Of a stretch of 37,992 bases of DNA, positions 27,633 to 37,992 are shown one piece after another. The position numbers and the translations under genes were made by a program. Source of the DNA: Bacteroidales bacterium (GTDB taxonomy: Bacteria; Bacteroidota; Bacteroidia; Bacteroidales; WCHB1-69); the NCBI GenBank assembly GCA_031287215.1, contig JAITTF010000329.1, forward strand, positions 1 through 37,992, given 5' to 3'. A model generated the notes under the pieces. The model made no database searches, was not told the DNA's origin, and worked only from the letters and a program-made list of their open reading frames with translations. The stretch's first letter is position 1. Each line of letters starts with the position of its first letter.

Positions 27633-30600
27633 ATGATTCCAAGAAAAGATAACAATACAAGAAAAGAATTTTCAAGCATAACCGTCAGTCTTGCTTCCCC
27701 GGAGACTATTTTAGAACAATCTCACGGCGAAGTACTCAAACCGGAAACTATTAACTACAGAACCTACAAACCCGAAAGAGAAGGTCTGTTCTGTGAAAAG
27801 ATTTTCGGTCCTACTAAAGATTGGGAATGCCATTGCGGAAAATATAAAAGAATTAGATATAAAGGTATCGTTTGCGACCGTTGCGGTGTAGAAATTACCG
27901 AAAGAAAAGTAAGACGTGAAAGAATGGGACACATCCAACTGACTGTCCCCGTCGCACATATCTGGTTTTTTAAATCTCTACCTAATAAAATTGGTGCCCT
28001 TCTCGGTTATACCTCTAAAGCTATCGACTCTATCATCTATTACGAAAGATATGTAGTCATTCAAGCTGGACTCGCCGAAAGTGATGCCATCAAAGAAAGA
28101 ACTATCCTTACGGAAGAAGAATATTACGATATCTTAGACAAATTACCGGAAAATAGAATGCTCGAAGATAGCGATCCTAATAAATTTATCGCTAAAATGG
28201 GCGCTGAAGCACTCTATGATTTGCTCTACCATATTGATTTGGATGAAGAATCTTTCCAATTGAGAGATAAAGCAAATACCGAAACTTCTCAACAACGTAA
28301 ACATGACATCCTGAAAAGATTACATGTTTTTGAAGCTTTTAGAGATAGTAGAAAAAGAGCCGCTAATCGCCCTGAATGGATGATCCTTAATATTATTCCG
28401 GTGATTCCTCCAGAATTACGCCCTTTAGTACCTCTGGATGGTGGCCGTTTTGCTACCTCTGACCTTAATGATCTCTATCGTAGAGTTATTATTAGAAATA
28501 ACCGCCTTAAAAGATTGATAGAAATTAAAGCTCCTGATGTCATTATGCGTAACGAAAAACGTATGTTACAAGAAGCCGTTGATTCTCTATTTGATAATTC
28601 AAGAAAAGCTAACGCCGTTAAAACTGAATCTAATAGAGCACTTAAATCTTTATCAGACAGCTTAAAAGGTAAACAAGGTCGTTTCCGTCAAAACTTATTA
28701 GGTAAACGTGTTGACTATTCAGGTCGTTCGGTTATCGTGGTAGGTCCTGAACTCAAAATGAATGAGTGCGGATTACCTAAAGATATGGCTGCTGAACTCT
28801 TTAAACCATTTGTTATTAGACAAATATTAGAAAGAGGTATCGTTAAAACAGTTAAATCAGCTAAAAAAATTGTAGATAGAAAAGACCCTGTCGTTTGGGA
28901 AATCTTAGAAAATATTTTAAAAGGTCATCCTGTGATTCTAAACCGTGCTCCTACACTGCACCGTCTTGGTATTCAAGCATTCCAACCTAAATTGGTGGAG
29001 GGAAAAGCCATCCGTTTACACCCTCTCTGCTGTACGGCTTTCAATGCCGACTTTGACGGTGACCAAATGGCAGTTCACGTACCACTGGGTAATGCTGCTG
29101 TCCTCGAAACTCAACTGTTGATGCTCGCTTCTCACAACATCTTAAACCCTGCTAATGGTGCCCCTATTACGGTACCTTCTCAAGATATGGTTTTGGGATT
29201 GTATTATATTACTAAAGAAAAACACACCACCCCTTACGAACCCGTAATTGGTGAAGGGCTTAAATTCTATTCTTCTGAAGAGGTGATTATCGCCTATAAT
29301 GAGAAAAAAGTACACCTTAATGCGGTTATCAAATGTAGAGTTGACCTCAAAGGAGACGGAAAAAAAGAGTTGGTAGAAACTACAGTGGGTAGAGTGCTAT
29401 TTAATCAAGTTGTTCCTGAAGGATTTGGATATATCAATAAATTATTGACCAAAAAATCACTTAGAGATATTATCGGTGATGTATTATACACCTCAGGAAA
29501 TGCTAAAACAGCACAATTCCTTGATGATATCATGGGTTTAGGGTTCCGTATGTCTTTTGAAGGTGGACTTTCATTCAATTTGGATGATGTTATCATTCCT
29601 CAAGAAAAAACACAACTCGTAACAGAAGCAAATGCCCAAGTTGATGAAATTACCATGAATTATAACATGGGATTTATTACCAATACTGAGCGTTATAATC
29701 AGGTTATTGATGTTTGGTCTCATACCAATGCGCGTTTGAGTAGTGTCTTGATTAAACAAATTGGCGAAGACCGCCAAGGTTTTAATCCTGTACACATGAT
29801 GCGTGATTCCGGTGCTCGTGGATCTGCCGAACAGATTCGTCAGCTATCCGGTATGCGTGGTTTGATGGCTAAACCTAGTAAAGCAGGCGCTACCGGTGGT
29901 GAAATTATTGAAAATCCGATTTTGTCTAACTTTAAAGAAGGATTGTCCGTATTAGAGTACTTTATCTCTACTCACGGTGCTCGTAAAGGTTTGGCGGATA
30001 CCGCTTTGAAAACCGCTGACGCCGGATATTTGACCAGACGTTTAGTGGATGTTTCTCACGATGTGATTATCAATGAAGAAGATTGTGGTACCCTTAGAGG
30101 TATGACTATCGGAGCTTTGAAGAAAAATGAAGAGGTCGTTGAAACATTGTTTGACCGTCTCTTAGGACGTGTTACACTACATGATGTTTACCATCCACAA
30201 ACCGGTGAACTTATTGTGAAAGCAGGACAAGAGCTGACAGAGTACTATTGTGATATTATTGAAAAATCTCCAATCGAAGAGGTGGAAATCCGTTCGGTGC
30301 CTACCTGTGAATCTAAACATGGTGTTTGCCAGAAATGTTATGGACGTAGCTTGGCTACCGGTAAGATGGTTCAAATTGGTGAAGCTGTTGGCGTTATCGC
30401 TGCACAATCTATCGGTGAACCTGGTACTCAGCTTACTTTGCGTACATTCCACGTCGGTGGTGTTGCCGGTAATATTGCTGCTAACAGTAAAATTGAAGCT
30501 AAATATGATGGTCTTCTCAATATTGATGAGTTAAGATCCCTCAAAAAAATTGATGATGCTGGAAAAAATTTCTGGAAAGTAATCGGTCGTTCTGCTGAAA

Positions 30601-31901
30601 TGAAAATTATTGACGTTAAAACCGGCGTAGCTTTGACCTCCAGCAATATTCCTTACGGTGCATCTCTGTACTTTAAACAGGGAGATATGATTGCTAAAGG
30701 TAATCTTATCGCCGATTGGGATCCGTTTAATGCTTTGATTCTCTCTGACGTTTCAGGACGTGTTGAGTTTAATGATATTATTGAAGGTATTACTTTCCGT
30801 GTTGAAGTGGATGAGCAAACCAATATTCAAGATAGGGTGATTATTGAAAGTCGTATTAAAACTAAAAACCCGGGCATCTTAGTTTATGATGATGAAGGAA
30901 ATTTAGTCAAGAGTTTCGACATTCCGGTAGGTGCTCGTTTGGCTGTTGAAGAGGGGGCAAAAATAGATTCAGGAGACATCTTAGTTAAAATACCTCGTTC
31001 ATTTGGAAAAGCAGGGGATATTACAGGAGGTCTGCCTCGTGTTACAGAGTTGTTTGAAGCTCGTAACCCGTCAGACCCTGCAGTAGTTGCCGAAATCGAT
31101 GGCGTCGTCTCTTTTGAAAAGAAACTCAAAAGAGGTAATCGTTCGGTTAAAATTACCTCTAAAACCGGTAACGAAAAATCATACCTCATCCCTACTTCTA
31201 AACAGATTTTGGCTCAGGAAAATGACTTCGTAAAAGCTGGTACTCCATTATCTGAAGGTGCTTTAACACCGGCAGACATCCTCTCTATTAAAGGTGCTAT
31301 GAAAGTGCAGGAATATATCGTTAATGAAATCCAGGAAGTGTATCGTTTACAAGGTGTTAAAATAAATGACAAACACTTTGAAGTGATCGTTCGTCAGATG
31401 ATGCGTAAAATGGAAATAGAAGATCCGGGTGATACTAAATTCTTACAAGGTGATTTGGTCAATAAAATTGATTTCCAAGAAGAAAATGATCAAATATGGG
31501 ATAAAAAAGTAGTAACTGAAGCAGGAGACTCTTCCAATTATCAGAAGGGTCAGATTATTAATGCTAAGGTTTTACGCGATGAAAATTCTCTTCTAAAACG
31601 TAAAGCACTAAAATTGGTAGAAGTTAGAGATGCAAGACCGGCAACAGGAAAACCTATTTTACAAGGTATTACCCGTGCCGCCCTGCAAACTCAAAGTTTT
31701 ATTTCCGCTGCTTCTTTCCAAGAAACTACAAAAGTTCTTACAGAAGCCGCAATCAATGCCAAAAGGGATAATTTGATAGGCATGAAAGAAAATGTTATTG
31801 TAGGTCATTTAATACCTGCTGGCACTGGACTTAAAGAATATCAAACCCTTGAAGTCGGATCTATAGAAGAATATGAAATTCTTCAAGCATCCAAATATTA
31901 A
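27633..31901 (+). CDS. rpoC: DNA-directed RNA polymerase subunit beta'
   Basis: 1422 aa; zinc site [20 protein letters not shown]; catalytic [23 protein letters not shown]. Confidence 0.99.
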   Translation: MIPRKDNNTRKEFSSITVSLASPETILEQSHGEVLKPETINYRTYKPEREGLFCEKIFGPTKDWECHCGKYKRIRYKGIVCDRCGVEITERKVRRERMGHIQLTVPVAHIWFFKSLPNKIGALLGYTSKAIDSIIYYERYVVIQAGLAESDAIKERTILTEEEYYDILDKLPENRMLEDSDPNKFIAKMGAEALYDLLYHIDLDEESFQLRDKANTETSQQRKHDILKRLHVFEAFRDSRKRAANRPEWMILNIIPVIPPELRPLVPLDGGRFATSDLNDLYRRVIIRNNRLKRLIEIKAPDVIMRNEKRMLQEAVDSLFDNSRKANAVKTESNRALKSLSDSLKGKQGRFRQNLLGKRVDYSGRSVIVVGPELKMNECGLPKDMAAELFKPFVIRQILERGIVKTVKSAKKIVDRKDPVVWEILENILKGHPVILNRAPTLHRLGIQAFQPKLVEGKAIRLHPLCCTAFNADFDGDQMAVHVPLGNAAVLETQLLMLASHNILNPANGAPITVPSQDMVLGLYYITKEKHTTPYEPVIGEGLKFYSSEEVIIAYNEKKVHLNAVIKCRVDLKGDGKKELVETTVGRVLFNQVVPEGFGYINKLLTKKSLRDIIGDVLYTSGNAKTAQFLDDIMGLGFRMSFEGGLSFNLDDVIIPQEKTQLVTEANAQVDEITMNYNMGFITNTERYNQVIDVWSHTNARLSSVLIKQIGEDRQGFNPVHMMRDSGARGSAEQIRQLSGMRGLMAKPSKAGATGGEIIENPILSNFKEGLSVLEYFISTHGARKGLADTALKTADAGYLTRRLVDVSHDVIINEEDCGTLRGMTIGALKKNEEVVETLFDRLLGRVTLHDVYHPQTGELIVKAGQELTEYYCDIIEKSPIEEVEIRSVPTCESKHGVCQKCYGRSLATGKMVQIGEAVGVIAAQSIGEPGTQLTLRTFHVGGVAGNIAANSKIEAKYDGLLNIDELRSLKKIDDAGKNFWKVIGRSAEMKIIDVKTGVALTSSNIPYGASLYFKQGDMIAKGNLIADWDPFNALILSDVSGRVEFNDIIEGITFRVEVDEQTNIQDRVIIESRIKTKNPGILVYDDEGNLVKSFDIPVGARLAVEEGAKIDSGDILVKIPRSFGKAGDITGGLPRVTELFEARNPSDPAVVAEIDGVVSFEKKLKRGNRSVKITSKTGNEKSYLIPTSKQILAQENDFVKAGTPLSEGALTPADILSIKGAMKVQEYIVNEIQEVYRLQGVKINDKHFEVIVRQMMRKMEIEDPGDTKFLQGDLVNKIDFQEENDQIWDKKVVTEAGDSSNYQKGQIINAKVLRDENSLLKRKALKLVEVRDARPATGKPILQGITRAALQTQSFISAASFQETTKVLTEAAINAKRDNLIGMKENVIVGHLIPAGTGLKEYQTLEVGSIEEYEILQASKY

Positions 31902-31931
31902 TCAGTTATTCTAATACAAAAAAAAATCAAT

Positions 31932-32228
31932 ATGAAAGAACAACAAAAATTGGATGTCAATTTAACAGATGATGTTGCACAAGGTGTATATTCAAATTTA
32001 GCCATTATTACTCACTCAAATGCGGAATTTATTTTAGACTTTGTAGCTATGATGCCCGGAATACCTAAGGCAAATGTGCGCTCAAGAGTAGTTATGACCC
32101 CTCAAAATACAAAAAGATTCCTTAATGCACTTGCCGAAAATATAAAAAAATATGAAGAGGTAAACGGCATTATTAAAGAAACGGCATTCGAGATACCTAT
32201 TATTGGTAATAATGGTGCTTTAGCTTAA
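31932..32228 (+). CDS. DUF3467 family protein
   Basis: YSNLAIITHSNAEFILDFVAMMPGIPKANVRSRVVMTPQNTKRFLNALAENIKKYE; immediately downstream of rpoC. Confidence 0.85.
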   Translation: MKEQQKLDVNLTDDVAQGVYSNLAIITHSNAEFILDFVAMMPGIPKANVRSRVVMTPQNTKRFLNALAENIKKYEEVNGIIKETAFEIPIIGNNGALA

Positions 32229-32351
32229 TTAAATTGATAAAATCATCATAGAAATGAACATTGTTGAAATTCAATTCAATTCTTGAATCCTATCAGAAGA
32301 AACAAAAATCGAAAAAAATCGTTGTACAACATACGTTCATTGTTTTTAACC

Positions 32352-32389
32352 ACATTCTTCAGCATACAAAATGAAGAATGTTTTTTTTT
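32352..32389 (+). terminator. Rho-independent terminator downstream of rpoC-DUF3467
   Basis: ACATTCTTCA-GCATACAAAA-TGAAGAATGT followed by an uninterrupted T run; perfect 10-bp stem. Confidence 0.9.
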
Positions 32390-32556
32390 GCCATCTTCTT
32401 ATGGAGCTAAAATGTTTCCTTTTTGTTGACAATAGTTATATTAATGAGAAAACGTAAACGAAAGAAACGAATGTTTTTGCCCATTTGAAGATAGAATAGT
32501 ACTAAAAAAATTTGAAAGTAATTTTTGTTTATGTACTACAATTGAAAAAATTTGCG

Positions 32557-32564
32557 TACATTTG
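32557..32564 (+). promoter_or_regulatory. Candidate -7 element (TACATTTG) for the ompH-like gene
   Basis: GCGTACATTTGCAATTC, upstream of 32684. Confidence 0.5.
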
Positions 32565-32683
32565 CAATTCATATTTTAATGAATTAACGATAGTGAAAAT
32601 AAGAAAATAATATCGATACAATATTTTTAAAAAAAAAGAGTTTTATTAGATGAAATAAACATAGAAATTAAAATTTTATTCTT

Positions 32684-33211
32684 ATGAAAAAATATTTTTT
32701 ATTAATAGTTTTTGTAATAACATTGACAATCACCGGATTTGGGCAAAAATATGCCTACATTGACTCTGAATACATTTTAGGCAACATGCCGGAGTACATA
32801 GAAGCCCAAGCAGAACTTGATCGCATTGCTGCCAATTGGCAAAAAGAGATCGAAGTTCGCTTTAAAAGTATTGATTCAATGTATAAAAAGTTTCAGGTTG
32901 AAGCTATTACTTTACCTGAAAAAATGAAAAAAAGTCGCGAAGAATCTATAATCTCTGCTGAAAAAGATGCCAAAGACTTACAGAAAAAACGTTTTGGAAA
33001 AGATGGCGATTTGTTCAAAAAGAGAGAAGAGTTAGTAAAACCTATTCAAGATAGAGTACTAACCGCTATCAACGAATACGCAAAAGATAAAGGATATGCT
33101 TTTGTTTTTGACACTTCAGGAGCCATGACAATCGTATATGCAGATCCAAAATGGGATATTAATGATGCTATTATGCAAAAATTAGGCATTACTGTGAGTA
33201 AAGATGAGTAA
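32684..33211 (+). CDS. OmpH/Skp family periplasmic chaperone
   Basis: Signal peptide; KYAYIDSEYILGNMPEYIEAQAELDRIAANWQKEIEVRFKSIDSMYKKFQ; charged coiled-coil; GYAFVFDTSGAMTIVYADPKWDIND. Confidence 0.93.
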   Translation: MKKYFLLIVFVITLTITGFGQKYAYIDSEYILGNMPEYIEAQAELDRIAANWQKEIEVRFKSIDSMYKKFQVEAITLPEKMKKSREESIISAEKDAKDLQKKRFGKDGDLFKKREELVKPIQDRVLTAINEYAKDKGYAFVFDTSGAMTIVYADPKWDINDAIMQKLGITVSKDE

Positions 33212-33349
33212 ACAAAATAGGGGAAAACTATTATAAATATTCTCCAACAGTCGTTTCCGATATATTGTTTGTATTTATAAAGCTGTTTTATTAATTATAT
33301 TTTTCTAAATTTAATTAATAAAAATGGTTTTTTGTATTGTTTTTATTTG

Positions 33350-33357
33350 TATTTTTG
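33350..33357 (+). promoter_or_regulatory. Candidate -7 element (TATTTTTG) for the LytTR regulator
   Basis: TATTTTTGCGTTTTAT, about 35 nt upstream of ATG 33392. Confidence 0.5.
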
Positions 33358-33391
33358 CGTTTTATATTTTACAAATAATAAATTTAAAATT

Positions 33392-34138
33392 ATGAAATCA
33401 ATTACTGCGGTTTTTTTTATTAAAAACAATTCCATTTTAAAAAAATTAGAAGATTTATTTAACCACTTCTCAACCATAATTATCTTAGAAAAATTCTCTG
33501 ATGAAGTTAGTTGTATGGAAAAATTAGAAAGTCTAAGACCTGACATCTTCTTAATAGAATTAGAAAGTCTAAAAATGGATTTGTCAGATTTTGTTAATTT
33601 AATTTATAAACCTCCTTTTATTATTGGAGTTGGTAAAAACAATGTTGATATAATTAATTATATTGATCGAGGACTTTTTGATTTTTTAGTCGTTGAAAGA
33701 CTTGAATTAGATTATTTTTGTAAAAAGATTAGTAAAATTAAACATATTATAAAATGTTTAAATCTTAATGATTCTCAAATATTTATGGATTCTCGAATAG
33801 AAAATTATAACAAAAAGAGTCTTCCAGATCATATTTTTATTAAAAACAAAGACTCTTCAATAAAAATTAACTATAATGACATTCTTTATCTTAAAAGTAA
33901 TGGAAACTTAACAGATGTATATCTAACTTCAGGCGAAATAATTACCCATAAATCAAACATTAAACAATTTTTCGACCAACTTCCAACTACTTTATTTGCA
34001 AGAATCAACAATTCTACGGTAATTAATTGTAGTAAAGTTAGCAAATATCAGAAAGATACAGTTTGCATCCAACAAGAAATCTTCAATATTTCTCGCGTTT
34101 ATAAAAATAACTTTTTGAAAAAATTGGCTATAAAATAA
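33392..34138 (+). CDS. LytTR-domain transcriptional regulator with degenerate receiver-like N-terminus
   Basis: C-terminal LytTR: FIKNKDSSIKINYNDILYLKSNGNLTDVYLTSGEIITHKSNIKQFFDQLPTTLFARINNSTVINCSKVSKYQKDTV; N-terminus receiver-like (RPDIFLIELESL); start trimmed to ATG 33392. Confidence 0.88.
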   Translation: MKSITAVFFIKNNSILKKLEDLFNHFSTIIILEKFSDEVSCMEKLESLRPDIFLIELESLKMDLSDFVNLIYKPPFIIGVGKNNVDIINYIDRGLFDFLVVERLELDYFCKKISKIKHIIKCLNLNDSQIFMDSRIENYNKKSLPDHIFIKNKDSSIKINYNDILYLKSNGNLTDVYLTSGEIITHKSNIKQFFDQLPTTLFARINNSTVINCSKVSKYQKDTVCIQQEIFNISRVYKNNFLKKLAIK

Positions 34139-34280
34139 CATAAATAGGTTATTCTTTGATTTTTAACAACTTATTTTTTGTCTATTATGCCTGAGATTCT
34201 ATAAACAAAATTGATGTAGAGTATCCAGTATCGTAAAACTAAACTCTATTTTTGGAATTATTTTTAGGAAAAAAGTATGT

Positions 34281-35069
34281 TTAAGGTTCTCCAAATGTTT
34301 TAGACACTTCACATTTTTTCCTCACATTCCCATAATCATCAATCATAAATTGATCGGAAAGATTGAAATTCTCTTTGATCACTTCGGGCTTGAGGATAGA
34401 GGAAGTCTCACCAAAACTAGTTAAAAATCCATCACTTAGTATCATAGAAGTGGGTGCGTATTGCTTAGCTACTGAAAAATCGTGTAAGGAAATAAGAATG
34501 GTAGTCTTTTGTGTTTGATTGAGATGGGTCAAGATCTCCATAATTTCAAATTTGTGGATAATATCTAAATTGCTTAAGGGTTCGTCTAATAAAATAATCG
34601 GAGCCTGTTGCGCAATAGCACATGCTATAAAGGTCCGCTGTAACTCGCCCCCACTGATTTGCGTCAAAGTGTGTTCTTGTAGCTGTGAAAGATGACACAT
34701 CTCTATCGCATCTGCTACGATACGCTCATCTTCGGCATCCGGTACCGACCAATGTGTTTGATAGGGATTACGTCCCATCATGACAATGTCATATACCGAA
34801 AAATCAAAGATTATATCTTGTCTTTGTGATACGTAGGCTATCTTTTGGGAAAGATTTTTAATAGAATAATCCTTAATCTGTTTTTGATCGATAAAAATAG
34901 CTCCCGATTGAGTAGAGAGTAATCCGGCAAGTAGTTTTAATAATGTAGATTTTCCGGACCCATTTAATCCCAATAGAGCACAAAAATCGCCCTTTGGAAT
35001 CGTAAAATTAACATCCCTGAGCACCTCTTTCGTACCATAAGAAAAAGAAAACTTGTCGCAAGAGATCAT
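34281..35069 (-). CDS. ABC transporter ATP-binding protein (FecE/BtuD-like)
   Basis: Walker A GLNGSGKST, signature ISGGELQRTFIACAIAQ, Walker B IILLDEPLSNLD, SLHDFSVAKQYA. Confidence 0.93.
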   Translation of the reverse strand: MISCDKFSFSYGTKEVLRDVNFTIPKGDFCALLGLNGSGKSTLLKLLAGLLSTQSGAIFIDQKQIKDYSIKNLSQKIAYVSQRQDIIFDFSVYDIVMMGRNPYQTHWSVPDAEDERIVADAIEMCHLSQLQEHTLTQISGGELQRTFIACAIAQQAPIILLDEPLSNLDIIHKFEIMEILTHLNQTQKTTILISLHDFSVAKQYAPTSMILSDGFLTSFGETSSILKPEVIKENFNLSDQFMIDDYGNVRKKCEVSKTFGEP

Positions 35070-35094
35070 AATCGTATTGTTCTATTGCACTTTT

Positions 35095-36048
35095 TTAGAT
35101 CTTTTTCGAGATAAGATAAGTGTTCCTGTCATTAGAAGAACGAGCTATCAATTCGCCTAAGAAGCCGGTCATAAATAAGATCAACCCGAAAATCATTGCC
35201 AACAATGCCAAATAGAATAAGGGCTGGTCGGTCACTTGACGATAAGATACAACGTTATGACTGATATTTACCAGTTTTGAAACAATTAACCCAATTGTAA
35301 TGCCTCCACCAAGTAAAAAGAAAAGGGTACCCCAAAGTCCAAAAATGTGCATCGGTTTTTTTCCGTAACGAGTTATAAAAGAGATTGAAATCAGGTCCAG
35401 AAAACCATTGATAAATCTATCCCAACCAAATTTAGTAACCCCATATTTTCGTTTTTGATGAAGTACTACTTTTTCGCCTATCTTGACAAATCCTGCTCTT
35501 TTAGCAATTACCGGAATATAGCGATGCATCTCTCCATAGACTTCTATAGACTTCACTAACTCGTTTTTATAGGATTTTAAACCACAATTAAAGTCATGTA
35601 GCTTGATGCCCGACATTCTTCTGGCTGCCCAATTAAATAATTTTGAAGGGATATTTTTTGCCAACTTAGAGTCATAACGCACTTTTTTCCAACCGGATAC
35701 CATATCACAACCCTCTGTCATGATCATGCTATAGAGTTCGGGTATCTCTTCCGGGCTATCTTGCAAATCGGCATCCATAGTAATAACAACATCACCTTGA
35801 GCTGCTTCAAACCCCACGCTTAGTGCCGCAGATTTCCCATAATTTCTCCTAAATTTAATCCCTTTTACTCCTGAAAAACGTTTTTGAAGTGCTTCAATGA
35901 CACTCCAGGAGTTATCATGTGAACCATCATCTACTAAAATCACTTCATAAGAGAAATTGTTGGTCTGCATCACTCGATCTATCCATTCCACTAATTCGGG
36001 TAATGACTCTTCCTCATTTAAGAGCGGTACAATAACAGAAATATCCAT
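35095..36048 (-). CDS. Glycosyltransferase family 2 with C-terminal TM helices (DPM1/GtrB-like)
   Basis: MDISVIVPLLNEEESLPELVEWI; VDDGSHDNSW; TMDADLQDSPEEIPEL; GMHR-like MHRYIPVIAKRAGF; two C-terminal TM segments. Confidence 0.94.
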   Translation of the reverse strand: MDISVIVPLLNEEESLPELVEWIDRVMQTNNFSYEVILVDDGSHDNSWSVIEALQKRFSGVKGIKFRRNYGKSAALSVGFEAAQGDVVITMDADLQDSPEEIPELYSMIMTEGCDMVSGWKKVRYDSKLAKNIPSKLFNWAARRMSGIKLHDFNCGLKSYKNELVKSIEVYGEMHRYIPVIAKRAGFVKIGEKVVLHQKRKYGVTKFGWDRFINGFLDLISISFITRYGKKPMHIFGLWGTLFFLLGGGITIGLIVSKLVNISHNVVSYRQVTDQPLFYLALLAMIFGLILFMTGFLGELIARSSNDRNTYLISKKI

Positions 36049-36058
36049 AACTATTTAA

Positions 36059-36550
36059 TTAATTTTCAATATCTTGTTGGTTTTCTTCCACTTGTTCTTC
36101 TTCTACAAAGTCTCCATTTTCTTGTTCCTCTTCGACAACGGGAGGTAGTTCGTCTTCCTTAATACGATAAAGATACAATGAAATAAAGAGCGTAAAGAGC
36201 AAACTGTACAATAGCACAGAAAAAGCATCCATCTTGTGGAGTGCATCTTTTTCTATGACTGCATAATGAAACATAAGGTAGCAAATGACAATCAAAAAGG
36301 CAAGAACCGAGATTAAAGCCCCTATTAAAAAGGCTTTAGAAAATGTAATTTTACCTTCACTCAAATCATCCTGATACTCTTTAATACCAAAATAGATGGC
36401 AATGAAGATGATGGCAAATTTCATTACATCTATAATAGGACCCACCGTTAATACATCAAACACCGGCAATCTTGTCAAAAACAAAAGAAATGCCATACCA
36501 ATCCCTAACAGTCCCCCCCATTTTAATACCAATACTGTCTTTTTTTTCAT
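36059..36550 (-). CDS. DUF4199-like membrane protein
   Basis: About four TM segments with FAIIFIAIYFGIKEYQDDLSEGKITFSKAFLIGALISVLAF; just upstream of the GT2 gene. Confidence 0.75.
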   Translation of the reverse strand: MKKKTVLVLKWGGLLGIGMAFLLFLTRLPVFDVLTVGPIIDVMKFAIIFIAIYFGIKEYQDDLSEGKITFSKAFLIGALISVLAFLIVICYLMFHYAVIEKDALHKMDAFSVLLYSLLFTLFISLYLYRIKEDELPPVVEEEQENGDFVEEEQVEENQQDIEN

Positions 36551-36593
36551 TCTAAGAAAAATAACTGAACAAAATTTTATCTTAAGTTAGACT

Positions 36594-37784
36594 TTATTTA
36601 ATGACACCCATCTCTTTACCTACTTTGGTAAAAGCGGCAATACATTTGTCTAAATGCTCTTTTTCGTGAGCAGCAGAAATTTGAACTCTAATTCTTGCTT
36701 GTCCTTTTGGAACTACAGGATAATAGAACCCAGTAACAAAAATGCCTTCATCTTGCAATTTTGCAGCCATATCCTGCGATAATTTAGCATCATAAAGCAT
36801 CACAGCGCAAATAGCGGATTGTGTAGGTTTAATATCAAATCCAAGATCTTTCATCTTGCCGATAAAGTAGTTTACATTGTTGTGTAACTTATCTTGGAAT
36901 TGATTAGTTTCTGAAATTAATTCCAACATTTTAATGCCGGCAGCAGATACCATAGGAGGTATAGAATTGGAAAATAGATAGGGACGTGAACGTTGACGAA
37001 GCATCTCAACAATCTCTTTTTTTCCGGTAGTAAAACCACCAATAGCACCTCCGAAAGCTTTACCAAGTGTGCCGGTAAGAATTTCGACTTTGCCTCTCAG
37101 GTTATATTGTTCGGTAACACCACGACCCGTTGCACCTACTACACCTGCTGAATGAGACTCATCTACCATCACCATTGCATCATATTTTTCTGCTAACGGT
37201 AAAATCTTATCCAAAGGAGCAACATTGCCGTCCATAGAGAATACACCATCCGTAACAATTAATCTAAAACGCTGTGCTTGTGCGTCTTGTAATTGTTTTT
37301 CGAGATCTGCCATATCTGCATTATTATAACGATAGCGTTGTGCTTTGCACAGTCTAACTCCATCAATGATAGAAGCATGGTTGAGAGCATCTGAAATGAT
37401 CGCATCTTCTTCCGTCAAAAGCGGTTCAAAGACCCCCCCATTAGCATCAAAACAAGCGGCATACAAGATCGTATCTTCTGTACCGAAAAATTCTGCTATT
37501 TTTTGTTCTAAAAGTTTATGGATATCTGAACAACCACAGATAAATCTAACAGAAGCCATTCCGTAGCCATGAGTATCTAAAGCCTCTTTAGCTGCGGCAA
37601 TCAACTGAGGATTATTAGCTAATCCCAAATAGTTGTTGGCGCAAAAATTTAATACTTTATTCCCATTAGCAAGTCTAATTTCCCCACCTTGAGGAGAAAC
37701 GATAATGCGTTCGTTTTTGTATAATCCGGCTTCCTTGATGTCGGTTATCTCTTTTTCTAAAAATGATTGAAAATTTGTGTACAT
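36594..37784 (-). CDS. kbl: Glycine C-acetyltransferase (2-amino-3-ketobutyrate CoA ligase)
   Basis: NFCANNYLGLANNPQLIAAAKEALDTHGYGMASVRFICG; VDESHSAGVVGATGRG; GTLGKAFGGAIGGFTTG. Confidence 0.95.
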   Translation of the reverse strand: MYTNFQSFLEKEITDIKEAGLYKNERIIVSPQGGEIRLANGNKVLNFCANNYLGLANNPQLIAAAKEALDTHGYGMASVRFICGCSDIHKLLEQKIAEFFGTEDTILYAACFDANGGVFEPLLTEEDAIISDALNHASIIDGVRLCKAQRYRYNNADMADLEKQLQDAQAQRFRLIVTDGVFSMDGNVAPLDKILPLAEKYDAMVMVDESHSAGVVGATGRGVTEQYNLRGKVEILTGTLGKAFGGAIGGFTTGKKEIVEMLRQRSRPYLFSNSIPPMVSAAGIKMLELISETNQFQDKLHNNVNYFIGKMKDLGFDIKPTQSAICAVMLYDAKLSQDMAAKLQDEGIFVTGFYYPVVPKGQARIRVQISAAHEKEHLDKCIAAFTKVGKEMGVIK

Positions 37785-37826
37785 AATATTGTATTTTATT
37801 CTATTTATTTACTTTAATTCAACCTG

Positions 37827-37834
37827 CAAAGGTA
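37827..37834 (-). promoter_or_regulatory. Candidate -7 element (TACCTTTG) for kbl
   Basis: Plus-strand caaaggta, about 43 nt upstream of the kbl start. Confidence 0.6.
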
Positions 37835-37923
37835 CAAAAAAAATAGAATACAGATTGTTCTTATTTTTTGAGTAAATGTCATATTTCCCCACGTTGTGGA
37901 TGTGGGTGGGTTGATTTTGCACG

Positions 37924-37931
37924 CAAAGATA
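37924..37931 (-). promoter_or_regulatory. Second upstream minus-strand -7-like element (TATCTTTG)
   Basis: Plus-strand caaagata; 140 nt upstream of kbl, with a GC-rich hairpin just downstream. Confidence 0.4.
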
Positions 37932-37992
37932 AATATTTATTTTTAAAAATTAAGAGGTGCCGATTAAAAAAAAATTGTATATTTGTGCCTCA

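Noticed and set aside
34217-34253. TAGAGT...ACTCTA stem plus T run after the LytTR gene
   Set aside because: Only 6 bp with a 20-nt loop; too weak to call a terminator confidently.
36283-36297. AAATGACAATCAAAA, 15 nt identical to the 5' half of the CRISPR repeat
   Set aside because: Lies inside the DUF4199-like CDS, lacks the conserved TTTCTAC-GTAGAT hairpin; most likely chance in AT-rich DNA.

Overview
AT-rich Bacteroidota chromosomal window. The lineage is inferred from the GldKLM/GldB homologues, TAnnTTTG promoter motifs, DUF3467/DUF4292/DUF4199-type proteins and rpoBC sequence. It opens inside a type V-A (Cas12a-style) CRISPR array with 10 identical 36-nt repeats; the leader and cas genes would lie off the left edge. 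Then come dus (-), a type IX secretion/gliding operon gldK-gldL-gldM (-) that ends at a strong terminator with no gldN, a divergent gldB-like gene, a lytic transglycosylase lipoprotein, a Wzx-like flippase, rnfB-rnfC (rnfD/G/E/A not present), the archaeal-type amidotransferase pair gatE-gatD, gcvT, clpB, a second flippase, a glycosyltransferase, tRNA-Leu(CAG), a DUF4292-like protein, queG, rpoB-rpoC-DUF3467, an OmpH/Skp-like protein, a LytTR regulator with a degenerate receiver-like domain, and on the minus strand a FecE-like ATPase, a GT2 glycosyltransferase, a DUF4199-like protein and kbl. The items most worth a second look are the archaeal-type GatDE pair in a bacterium, the gldN-less gldKLM operon with its terminator, the Cas12a array, a sigma-54-like promoter before clpB, and the tRNA-led transcription unit whose promoter lies inside the upstream CDS. 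Family calls are from recognition of motifs in the translations; no database search was run.
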